A DNA stretch of 6,465 bases from Nitrososphaerota archaeon (GCA_030624325.1 JAUXKJ010000024.1:1-6465); one strand, 5' to 3'. Numbered from the stretch's first letter, positions 1 to 5,268 are shown. Numbers and translations are program-made. The notes: generated by a model not told the origin, from the letters alone.

Positions 1-916
1 ATGCACCCTGAATTGTAAGTGATTTTAGAGGAATTGTTACTAATGACAAGTTGATGGAGCCACCAAAGAGTCCAACAAGAACTAGATTTCCTCTTTTTCG
101 TAAAATTGCAAGTCCAGTCTTTGCAGTTTGTGGTGCATTAACAAAATCAATTACACTATCCGCGCCTTTACCATTGCAAATAGAAATTATTGTTTCAACT
201 GCTCCTCCCCCACCCGTTGAAATAGAACCAACAACATTTGTATTAACAACAAAATCAGCTCCCATTTTTTTTGCAGTATCAAATTTTTTATCATCATTAT
301 CGACACAGATGATTTTTGCCTTTGTGATTGCTTTAGCAAGTTGTATGGCCATCAGGCCTAGACCGCCAGCACCAATTATCACCAAAAATTCAGGAGAGTT
401 TACATTTGCTTTTTTCACAGCAGTATATGCTGTAAGACCTGAACATGCAAGTGATGTTGCCGCATCTAAATCAAGTCCATCAATTTTTGCCAGATATTTG
501 TAATGAGGAACTTTGACGTTTTCTGCATATCCTCCATCTTGAAAAAGACCAATTGACTTTGGTGCATCACAAAGATTTTCATTGCCTGCTTTGCATGCAG
601 GGCATTCACCCTCACCTAACCAAGGATAAACTAGTACATTATCACCTACAGAAACTCCTTTTACATCGCTTCCTATTTCAGCCACCGTTCCAACAATTTC
701 ATGACCAGGAGTCACAGGATATTTCACACCTCTATCAGTAACTTTCAAAAATATTCCATCGCCTAAATCGTATCCACCTTCCCATAGGTGCAAATCACTA
801 TGGCAAACCCCAGCTGCCTTTACTTTTACAATGACTTCATTTCCAGTAGCTTTAGGAGTTTCTAGTTCAGTTACCTGAAGTGGTTTATTTGGCTCTACAA
901 TTCTTGCTGCCTTCAA
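1..916 (-). CDS. Zinc-dependent medium-chain alcohol dehydrogenase, C-terminus beyond window
   Basis: This gene encodes a predicted cytosolic NAD(P)-dependent oxidoreductase that interconverts alcohols and aldehydes or ketones. The first 305 residues are visible; relatives have about 345-350, so roughly 40 C-terminal residues lie past base 1. The GroES-like catalytic domain carries the catalytic-zinc ligands Cys38 (GVCHSD), His72 (PGHE) and Cys158. The structural-zinc lobe has Glu102, Cys105, Cys108 and Cys116, the same Glu-Cys-Cys-Cys spacing as Sulfolobus solfataricus ADH rather than the usual four Cys. The Rossmann domain follows, with GAGGLG at 182-187 and Asp206 at the end of the second strand, which favours NAD over NADP. 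The only usual start codon after the upstream in-frame stop is TTG at 916-914, and the protein begins directly with the family N-terminus (MKAARIVEP). A box A lies about 25 bases upstream. The substrate cannot be read from the sequence; a semialdehyde reductase role is one possibility. The family call is very secure. Confidence 0.93.
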   Translation of the reverse strand, partial: MKAARIVEPNKPLQVTELETPKATGNEVIVKVKAAGVCHSDLHLWEGGYDLGDGIFLKVTDRGVKYPVTPGHEIVGTVAEIGSDVKGVSVGDNVLVYPWLGEGECPACKAGNENLCDAPKSIGLFQDGGYAENVKVPHYKYLAKIDGLDLDAATSLACSGLTAYTAVKKANVNSPEFLVIIGAGGLGLMAIQLAKAITKAKIICVDNDDKKFDTAKKMGADFVVNTNVVGSISTGGGGAVETIISICNGKGADSVIDFVNAPQTAKTGLAILRKRGNLVLVGLFGGSINLSLVTIPLKSLTIQGA

Positions 917-937
917 TGCGGTATTGATTTTTTATTA

Positions 938-945
938 ATAATATA
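938..945 (-). promoter_or_regulatory. Box A (TATA) promoter element of the alcohol dehydrogenase gene
   Basis: On the minus strand these bases read TTATATTA, and the box centre is about 25.5 bases before the TTG start at 916. This is the normal archaeal box A to transcription-start distance, so the mRNA probably begins at or next to the start codon and is leaderless. No Shine-Dalgarno sequence precedes the TTG, which agrees. The transcription start is inferred. Confidence 0.5.
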
Positions 946-982
946 AGAGTTGACAGGCAAGGACAAAAAAATAGAGCGCCTA

Positions 983-990
983 GATATTAT
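983..990 (+). promoter_or_regulatory. Probable box A promoter element of scpA-scpB
   Basis: The bases GATATTAT are centred about 26.5 bases before the GTG start of scpA at 1013. No Shine-Dalgarno sequence lies before that GTG, so a leaderless transcript is likely. The match to a strong TATA box is only moderate, and the AT-rich stretch at 990-1003 offers alternatives. With the divergent box at 938-945 it makes 917-1012 a divergent promoter region. Confidence 0.4.
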
Positions 991-1012
991 TGAATAAAAA
1001 ATTACTCCAAAT

Positions 1013-1723
1013 GTGACAGAAGAAATATCTAAGACTAGTATATCGCAAGCTCCGATAAACGTTCTATTCAATCCAGCTTCTATTGCTAAAAAGGATGTTT
1101 GGGATATTAACCTGATTCAAATTCTAGAGATGTTAATAAAAATTCTAAATCAAACAGGAAAAAAAGATCTTCGTATTGCAGGTATGGCTGCATTGTCTTC
1201 CTCACTCATTCATAGAATGAAGGTAGAAAGTATCTTTGCATTACAAAAAGCTGCAATGGAAAAAGAACCTCTAAGACAGAGAACTGATGTGAATATTGAA
1301 TTGATTAACATGCCTTACAGGCATGAATCAACTTATCCAGTTACATTAAATGAGCTTCTAGAATTACTCGAAAACCTTATCGGAACAATTGCAAACCCAA
1401 GTTCGAGAAAAGGAAGACAGTTAAGTTTTGAACCTGTAGAGGCTCCTAACTTTAAGGACTATTTTATTTCTCTTGAACAGATTATTGGCAAATACGAAGA
1501 GCTAGTCATGAACAAGATTAGTCCAACTGGTACAGGTATTTTAAGAGAAATAACTTCTGAACTTGACACCATTGATTCTATAAGGTGCTTTTTTGCAGCA
1601 TTATTTTTAGCCAGGGATCAAAAGGTTGAACTCGAACAGGTCGATGACGACATAATAATTTCTGTATTTAAAGAGGATGTTTCACAACCTGATCAAGGTT
1701 CAGAAAAGGATTCTCTTAAGTAG
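1013..1723 (+). CDS. scpA: Segregation and condensation protein A (kleisin)
   Basis: ScpA is the kleisin subunit that bridges the heads of an SMC dimer and, with ScpB, forms the condensin that organises and helps segregate the chromosome. The 236-residue protein shows the family layout. Near the N-terminus is a VWDINL segment (29-34), the equivalent of the DPWDIDL motif. It is followed by the SMC-binding helical region with LRIAGMAALSSSLIHRMKVES (about 53-73), an acidic and polar middle that should be the ScpB-binding part (about 85-165), and a small C-terminal winged helix (about 173-220, ILREITSELDTIDSIRCFF) that would contact an SMC head. Translation starts at GTG 1013; an ATG two bases earlier is followed at once by a stop. 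It lies 20 bases upstream of scpB and is surely co-transcribed with it. It is weakly conserved compared with bacterial ScpA, but the scpB neighbour confirms the call. Confidence 0.88.
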   Translation: MTEEISKTSISQAPINVLFNPASIAKKDVWDINLIQILEMLIKILNQTGKKDLRIAGMAALSSSLIHRMKVESIFALQKAAMEKEPLRQRTDVNIELINMPYRHESTYPVTLNELLELLENLIGTIANPSSRKGRQLSFEPVEAPNFKDYFISLEQIIGKYEELVMNKISPTGTGILREITSELDTIDSIRCFFAALFLARDQKVELEQVDDDIIISVFKEDVSQPDQGSEKDSLK

Positions 1724-1743
1724 ATTATGACGGGTTTTGAATC

Positions 1744-2310
1744 ATGCCTAAGGTAGAAAATGAAGATGAGGCAACTGCAAGATTAGAAGCCGCATTATAC
1801 TCAGCTGGAAGGCCCCTAAGTATTGAGGAATTAATCAAGGCCTCAGGCACAGAATCAAGAAAAATGACCCTAAATCTTCTTACGAATATTATGAAAAAAG
1901 CAAAAACATCGTTTAAGGCAATAGAAATTGTAACACTTCCAGATGGTTCTTATGTTTTTCAATTAAAACCAGAATACAGTTCAACAGTTAGACGATATGC
2001 TTCAAAACCAATTCTTCCAAAAGCTGCACTAAAAACTCTTTCATACATTGCATATTCACAACCAATTTCTTCAAAACAGTTGGTAGAGACTAGAGGTTCA
2101 GGAGTTTATATTCATCTAAAAGAACTAAGACAGCTAGATTATATTGCAGCACAAAATGTCGGACGATTAAAAATCTACAACACTACAGAAAAATTTCAAA
2201 AATATTTTGGTATTCAAGGTGATTCAGAAACTCTCCGGCAAAAGCTTTTCAAAAGAGTTAGAAAAACTCCCGCTGTTACAGTACCGCCTCCTCAAGTAGT
2301 TTCGTCCTGA
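1744..2310 (+). CDS. scpB: Segregation and condensation protein B
   Basis: ScpB is the winged-helix accessory (kite) subunit that binds the middle of ScpA in the SMC condensin. The 188-residue protein has two tandem winged-helix domains. The first (about 10-80) begins with the family pattern LEAALYSAGRPLSIEEL. The second (about 88-158) carries LPKAALKTLSYIAYSQPIS, then a helix-turn-helix-like segment (VETRGSGVYIHLKELRQLD) and a strand GRLKIYNTT. The basic and proline-rich C-terminal tail (about 165-188, KRVRKTPAVTVPPPQ) is probably disordered. The ATG at 1744 follows the scpA stop by 20 bases with no clear Shine-Dalgarno sequence, so initiation may depend on translation of scpA. No smc gene is in the window and it is presumably elsewhere in the genome. 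Confidence 0.93.
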   Translation: MPKVENEDEATARLEAALYSAGRPLSIEELIKASGTESRKMTLNLLTNIMKKAKTSFKAIEIVTLPDGSYVFQLKPEYSSTVRRYASKPILPKAALKTLSYIAYSQPISSKQLVETRGSGVYIHLKELRQLDYIAAQNVGRLKIYNTTEKFQKYFGIQGDSETLRQKLFKRVRKTPAVTVPPPQVVSS

Positions 2311-2342
2311 CTTAATCTCAAAAATACCTCTTTTCGACAATT

Positions 2343-2355
2343 TTACAAAGTGTAA
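2343..2355. promoter_or_regulatory. 13-base palindrome (5+3+5) upstream of the rps8e promoter
   Basis: The sequence TTACA-AAG-TGTAA has two perfect 5-base inverted arms separated by three bases. It lies about 20 bases upstream of the TATA box at 2375-2382, a natural place for a dimeric transcription factor. The form resembles operators of small winged-helix regulators, but no specific regulator can be named. Short palindromes arise by chance in AT-rich DNA, so this is only a candidate. Confidence 0.3.
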
Positions 2356-2374
2356 GGTGGAATTTTGCGTTTTG

Positions 2375-2382
2375 TATAAATT
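2375..2382 (+). promoter_or_regulatory. Box A (TATA) promoter element of the rps8e operon
   Basis: TATAAATT is a strong archaeal box A match in the 84-base gap after scpB. Its centre is 25.5 bases from the GTG at 2404 but only 16.5 from the ATG at 2395. Since TATA-directed start sites fall about 25 bases downstream, the ATG would probably lie upstream of the transcript. This decides the start chosen for the S8e gene. Confidence 0.6.
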
Positions 2383-2403
2383 AGAGTAGATCAAATGCTT
2401 AGC

Positions 2404-2784
2404 GTGAGAAAATCCATCGAGAATTTAGCAACAAGTAAGTTAACAGGAGGAAGACGAATTCCACTTCGAACTCGTAGAAAATATGAAATTGATAGATATC
2501 CAAATGAAGCTTTAGTTGGACCACAAGCTACTATGACAAGAAAAGTTCGTGGAAAAAATCAAAAAACAGCTTTAAAGACAATTGATTTTGTTAACTTGGC
2601 AATTCCAAATTCTAAAGTAAAAAAATCAAAGATTATTAGAGTTTTAGAAAATTCAACAAACAATGACTATCAAAGACGGGGAGTTATTTCTAAAGGCGCA
2701 ATAATCGAAACAGAAGAAGGAAAGTGCAAAGTTGTTTCAAAGCCCGGACAGTCCGGTGCAGTTAATGCAATTCTTCTAAAGTGA
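2404..2784 (+). CDS. rps8e: Small ribosomal subunit protein S8e
   Basis: This is an archaeal/eukaryotic-type protein of the 30S ribosomal subunit that binds 16S rRNA. It is recognised by the N-terminal basic signature LTGGRRIPLRTRRKYE, the central VRGKNQKTALKTIDFVNLA strand region, and the C-terminal segment NNDYQRRGVISKGAIIETEEG followed by SKPGQSGAVNA, all characteristic of S8e. The start is taken at GTG 2404 (126 residues, MRKSIENLATSK). It fits the box A spacing for a leaderless mRNA, and the family N-terminus begins just before this basic region. An in-frame ATG at 2395 would add three residues (MLS) and is the alternative start. The gene is followed after 4 bases by srp19 and is presumably co-transcribed with it, which joins ribosome and targeting genes. 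The product call is firm; the start is less so. Confidence 0.93.
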   Translation: MRKSIENLATSKLTGGRRIPLRTRRKYEIDRYPNEALVGPQATMTRKVRGKNQKTALKTIDFVNLAIPNSKVKKSKIIRVLENSTNNDYQRRGVISKGAIIETEEGKCKVVSKPGQSGAVNAILLK

Positions 2785-2788
2785 TTAA

Positions 2789-3088
2789 ATGAAAGATTAC
2801 GAGCATGTCGTAATCTGGCTTGATTATTTTAACAAAACACTGCCAAGAAACAAAGGAAGAAAACTTGGAAAAGAAAAATGTGTTTTCGATCCATCGTTAA
2901 AAGAATTAATTGATGCAGCAAAAGCTGCAGGTTTTGAGCTCAAAGAAACAAATGAAAAAGTTAGATTTCCAAAAAGACCCTATGTCAGATCAGGATACAT
3001 TGTTTTGCCAAAAAATTCTGCCAAGACAAAAATTCTAAACAAAATTTCAGAAAAATTAGTTTCTAAAAGAGCAAAACACTCCAAATAA
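2789..3088 (+). CDS. srp19: Signal recognition particle protein SRP19
   Basis: SRP19 binds the tips of helices 6 and 8 of the 7S SRP RNA and prepares the RNA for SRP54, so that ribosomes making membrane and secreted proteins are delivered to the translocon. The 99-residue length is normal for archaea. The N-terminal strand YEHVVIWLDYFN (4-15) is followed by the RNA-binding TLPRNKGRKL segment (17-26), matching the family pattern of a Thr/Ser, Arg, Gly-Arg-Lys/Arg stretch. Next comes a helix with PSLKELIDAAKAAGF and the RPYVRSGYIVLP strand. The C-terminus is strongly basic (KLVSKRAKHSK). The ATG follows the rps8e stop by 4 bases with no clear Shine-Dalgarno sequence, suggesting coupled translation. 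No 7S RNA gene is in this window. Confidence 0.95.
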   Translation: MKDYEHVVIWLDYFNKTLPRNKGRKLGKEKCVFDPSLKELIDAAKAAGFELKETNEKVRFPKRPYVRSGYIVLPKNSAKTKILNKISEKLVSKRAKHSK

Positions 3089-3130
3089 GATCTGATCTAG
3101 CTTTTAGCTAAAGTAAAGTTGACAGAAGTC

Positions 3131-3145
3131 TATGAAAACTATAAG
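3131..3145 (+). promoter_or_regulatory. Candidate gar1-tfb promoter with two overlapping TATA-like boxes
   Basis: Two TATA-like sequences occur in the 73-base gap before gar1: TATGAAAA at 3131-3138 and TATAAG at 3140-3145. Counting about 25.5 bases from their centres predicts transcript starts near 3160 and 3168. The first would give a leaderless message beginning at the TTG 3162. The second would begin within the first codons and favour a start further in. The gap suggests gar1-tfb can be transcribed separately from rps8e-srp19, although read-through is also possible. Confidence 0.35.
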
Positions 3146-3161
3146 ATAATTTGAGATTTTA

Positions 3162-3428
3162 TTGCAGGAGGTAGGCGAGATATTGCACTTAGCCAATAGT
3201 GGTAGAGTTATCGTCCGACTAAAAAAAACAGTTGAAGAAGGTCAGATACTTTGTGATGAAAAAAGGACTAAGATTGCAAAAGTTACGGAAATGATAGGGC
3301 CGGTTGCACAACCGTATGCATCTGCAATTCCGTTAACAAACAATGTAAAAAAATACACAGGCAAGAAAGTTTTTGCACTTGCTATTTCTGCAAACAAATT
3401 CAAAAAATTCAGGAGAAAACAAAAATGA
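3162..3428 (+). CDS. gar1: H/ACA ribonucleoprotein subunit Gar1
   Basis: Gar1 is a core protein of the archaeal H/ACA RNP, which contains Cbf5, Nop10, L7Ae and a guide RNA and converts selected uridines in rRNA to pseudouridine. Gar1 binds Cbf5 and aids substrate turnover. The 88-residue product is a small beta-barrel: the first strand EVGEILHLANSGRVIVRL (3-20), a second region with GQILCDEKRTKIAKV (27-41), and the family hallmark IGPVAQPYASA (45-55). It ends in a basic tail KFKKFRRKQK (79-88). The start is TTG 3162 because the first strand aligns with the very N-terminus of known archaeal Gar1 proteins. A second TTG at 3183 has a good Shine-Dalgarno sequence but would delete half of that strand. 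The stop overlaps the tfb start in an ATGA, and gar1 next to tfb is an arrangement seen in other archaea. Confidence 0.88.
   Translation: MQEVGEILHLANSGRVIVRLKKTVEEGQILCDEKRTKIAKVTEMIGPVAQPYASAIPLTNNVKKYTGKKVFALAISANKFKKFRRKQK
3167..3172 (+). promoter_or_regulatory. Shine-Dalgarno-like GGAGGT inside the first codons of gar1
   Basis: GGAGGT lies within codons 2-4 of the gar1 reading frame and ends 10 bases before an in-frame TTG at 3183. It could serve that internal start, giving a protein seven residues shorter, or it may simply encode the conserved Gln-Glu-Val-Gly start of the protein. Homology favours the upstream TTG, so the role of this motif is undecided. Confidence 0.3.
3411..3415 (+). 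promoter_or_regulatory. Ribosome binding site of tfb (AGGAG)
   Basis: AGGAG within the end of gar1 sits 9 bases before the tfb ATG at 3425. It is the clearest well-placed Shine-Dalgarno sequence before an operon-internal gene in this window. It fits a downstream gene translated from a shared mRNA while upstream genes use leaderless initiation. Confidence 0.6.
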
Positions 3429-4384
3429 ACTTACTTGAAATAGAAAAATGCTGTCCTGAATGTAAGTCTTCATTGATAGATGACATTCAGAATGGTGAAA
3501 GAATTTGTTCTACATGCGGCGTTGTCGTTGTAGAACAAATGGCAGACTATGGTCCAGAAACAAAAAGCAACGATCTTGAAGAGAGAATGAAATTAGCTAG
3601 AGCAACTGGTCAAACGACTTATTCCCAACACGATTTGGGAATAACTACAGAAATTTCTATTAGTAACAAAGACTTTAGTGGAAAATCTCTGAATTCCCAA
3701 GTAGTCAATCAGATGCACAACCTACGAAAGTGGCAGCAAAGAGTTAGAGTTTCATCTCCAAGGGAGAGAAGACTATCAAATGTTTTATCAAAAATTGGAG
3801 AGACATGCAAAATTCTAGCTCTGCCAAAAAATGTGCTTGAGACAGCATCCATTATTTACAGAAACCTAGATGGAAAGGTTGAAGTTAAAGGAAAATCTGT
3901 AGTTAGTATTTCTGCTGCTACGATTTACATGGCATGCAAACAATGCGGCGTAGTAAGATCCCTTGAAGAAATTTGCAGAGGCGTATGTCCTGCAAAAGAT
4001 CTTAGAGCTAAAACAAAACTTGCAGCACGATACTATAGAACTATGGTGATGGAGCTAGGAAACGCTACAGCGCCAGTAGTTACAATGGACAAGTACATCT
4101 CAAAAATTGCAAACCTAACCCACACAGATGTACGAGTAGAAAGATTTGCTTTGGAAATATCAGAAAAAACTAAGGATCGAAACCTTGCTGATGGAAAAGC
4201 ACCAAATGGAATCGCTGCAGCATATCTTTATGTTGCATCAGTACTGCTTGGTCAAAATGTCCTCCAAAGGGATGTTTCCAGTGTTGCAGGAGTAACAGAA
4301 GTTACTATCCGAAACAGGTGTAAGGAAATCCTAACTTGTTATAAATTGAAAGTGACTCTTCGACCATCACTTGCCAAAATCTAA
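3425..4384 (+). CDS. tfb: Transcription initiation factor B (TFIIB-like), with atypical B-reader
   Basis: TFB binds the TBP-box A complex and the BRE, recruits RNA polymerase and helps set the start site. The 319-residue protein has an N-terminal zinc ribbon with Cys10, Cys13, Cys28 and Cys31 (an extra Cys at 9). A linker follows, then two cyclin repeats (about 97-205 and 218-310). The first contains the NLRKWQQRVRVSSPRERRL signature (99-117). The second ends in the DNA-reading helix-turn-helix with VAGVTEVTIRNRCKEI (287-302). The linker departs from canonical archaeal TFB. After the shared DYGPE (41-45) the usual Trp-Arg is replaced by Thr-Lys, the RSRTGAP region reads ARATGQT, and HDKGLST reads HDLGITT (69-75). 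It is therefore probably one of several TFB paralogues, as is common in Thaumarchaeota. The gene overlaps gar1 by 4 bases. The family is certain; its promoter preference is unknown. Confidence 0.95.
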   Translation: MNLLEIEKCCPECKSSLIDDIQNGERICSTCGVVVVEQMADYGPETKSNDLEERMKLARATGQTTYSQHDLGITTEISISNKDFSGKSLNSQVVNQMHNLRKWQQRVRVSSPRERRLSNVLSKIGETCKILALPKNVLETASIIYRNLDGKVEVKGKSVVSISAATIYMACKQCGVVRSLEEICRGVCPAKDLRAKTKLAARYYRTMVMELGNATAPVVTMDKYISKIANLTHTDVRVERFALEISEKTKDRNLADGKAPNGIAAAYLYVASVLLGQNVLQRDVSSVAGVTEVTIRNRCKEILTCYKLKVTLRPSLAKI

Positions 4385-4393
4385 ATCCCCCCC

Positions 4394-4405
4394 TCTTTTA
4401 TTTTT
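4394..4405 (+). terminator. T-rich transcription terminator after tfb
   Basis: Directly after the tfb stop and a run of seven C (4387-4393) comes TCTTTTATTTTT, a pyrimidine-rich T-tract of the kind that terminates archaeal RNA polymerase without a hairpin. It ends the gar1-tfb transcript ahead of the separate sufC promoter. Confidence 0.5.
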
Positions 4406-4408
4406 AAA

Positions 4409-4430
4409 TTATTCTAGAAATTTAGAATAA
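4409..4430. promoter_or_regulatory. 22-base palindrome (8+6+8) upstream of sufC
   Basis: TTATTCTA and TAGAATAA are perfect 8-base inverted arms around the spacer GAAATT. The element is about 35 bases upstream of the sufC TATA box, suitable for a dimeric regulator. It could also act as a small hairpin in the tfb 3' end, but there is no T-tract after it. Operator function is inferred from symmetry and position only. Confidence 0.4.
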
Positions 4431-4440
4431 GGTAGGTTAG

Positions 4441-4491
4441 GAGTGCCTAAAATTCGTCTGTATTATATAATAAAAAAAAGTAAGGGCACTC
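4441..4491. promoter_or_regulatory. Inverted GAGTGCC/GGCACTC arms flanking the sufC core promoter
   Basis: The 7-base arm GAGTGCC at 4441-4447 is matched by its exact reverse complement GGCACTC at 4485-4491, which abuts the sufC ATG. The 37-base interval contains the TATA box. The arm centres are 44 bases apart, near four helical turns, so two sites on one DNA face could be bridged. The GC-rich arms stand out in AT-rich surroundings. If the mRNA is leaderless the upstream arm is not transcribed, so an RNA hairpin is unlikely and a DNA-level operator is the better guess. Confidence 0.4.
4464..4470 (+). promoter_or_regulatory. Box A (TATA) promoter element of sufC
   Basis: TATATAA is a strong box A centred 25 bases before the ATG at 4492. 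A leaderless sufC mRNA is predicted, and no Shine-Dalgarno sequence is present immediately before the ATG. Confidence 0.6.
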
Positions 4492-5268
4492 ATGACAGTC
4501 TTGGAAATAAAAGATTTACATGTAAAACGAGAAGGTAAGGAAATTCTCAAAGGTGTTAATTTGAAAACAGGGCCAGGAGAGGTTCATGCAATTATGGGCC
4601 CAAACGGTTCTGGTAAAAGTACTTTAGCATACACTTTACTTGGACATCCAAAGTATGAGGTAACACAAGGCGATATCTTACTTGATGGAGAAAGCATTTT
4701 GAAGCTCAAAGCACATGAACGTGCAAAAAAAGGATTGTTTTTGGGATTTCAATATCCAACCGAAGTTTCTGGTGTAGGTTTTTCTCATTTTCTGAGAACA
4801 TCTTACAATGCGTTAAGTAAATCACTCACAGGAGATGAAAGAGAGGTTTTCATCACAGTAAGAGAATTTCAAAATTATTTGAAAAAAAATATCAATGCAG
4901 TTGGTCTTAAAGATGAATTTTTATCAAGATATCTTAATGAGGGATTTTCTGGTGGTGAAAAGAAAAGGTCTGAAGTTTTACAAATGGCTGTCCTAAAACC
5001 AAATATTTCAATTTTGGATGAACCAGACTCTGGCCTAGACATTGATTCAGTGCAAGCTGTTGCAAAATCAATCAGTAATGTTTCAGGAAAAGACTCTACT
5101 ACAATTTTAATTACACACTATGCAAGGATTTTGAATTTTCTTGACAAGCTAGATTATGTTCATGTCTTTGCCGATGGCAAAATTGTAAAAAGTGGAGATG
5201 CATCTTTGGCCACCGAATTAGAGGAAAAAGGATACGAGTGGATAACCAAAAACCAAACTTCTTCCTAA
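4492..5268 (+). CDS. sufC: Fe-S cluster assembly ATPase SufC
   Basis: SufC is the cytosolic ABC-type ATPase of the SUF system. With SufB and SufD it forms the scaffold on which iron-sulfur clusters are built before transfer to apoproteins. The 258 residues are typical. The Walker A is GPNGSGKST (36-44), the Q-loop Gln87 is in LGFQYPTEVSGV, the ABC signature is FSGGEKKR (152-159), the Walker B is ILDE (174-177) followed by DSGLDID, and the switch His209 is in TTILITHYARIL. LGFQYP and EGFSGGEKKRSEVLQM separate SufC from transporter ATPases. There are no membrane segments. The gene has its own promoter, and its downstream neighbour is a heme-protein gene, not sufB or sufD. The partners must be encoded elsewhere, or the cluster has been split. 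All catalytic motifs are intact. Confidence 0.97.
   Translation: MTVLEIKDLHVKREGKEILKGVNLKTGPGEVHAIMGPNGSGKSTLAYTLLGHPKYEVTQGDILLDGESILKLKAHERAKKGLFLGFQYPTEVSGVGFSHFLRTSYNALSKSLTGDEREVFITVREFQNYLKKNINAVGLKDEFLSRYLNEGFSGGEKKRSEVLQMAVLKPNISILDEPDSGLDIDSVQAVAKSISNVSGKDSTTILITHYARILNFLDKLDYVHVFADGKIVKSGDASLATELEEKGYEWITKNQTSS

Noticed and set aside
51..503. 150-codon open frame on the plus strand
   Set aside because: It lies antisense to the alcohol dehydrogenase, whose zinc and Rossmann motifs are intact on the minus strand; the plus-strand translation has no recognisable family character.
553..741. 62-codon open frame on the plus strand, rich in His and Leu
   Set aside because: It is antisense to the structural-zinc and GHE region of the alcohol dehydrogenase and has no independent support.
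948..956. AGTTGACAG occurring here and at 3117-3125, both in intergenic regions
   Set aside because: A shared 9-mer among roughly 440 intergenic bases is not far from chance, and its distance to the following start codon differs in the two places (about 57 versus 37 bases).
3098..3110. Small hairpin TAGCT-TTT-AGCTA after srp19
   Set aside because: The stem is only 5 bases, AT-rich, with a 3-base loop and no T-tract after it; too weak to call a terminator or operator.
4387..4393. Run of seven C after the tfb stop
   Set aside because: It is odd for this AT-rich genome but is only a short homopolymer; no partner G-run or structure was found, and it is treated as part of the terminator context.
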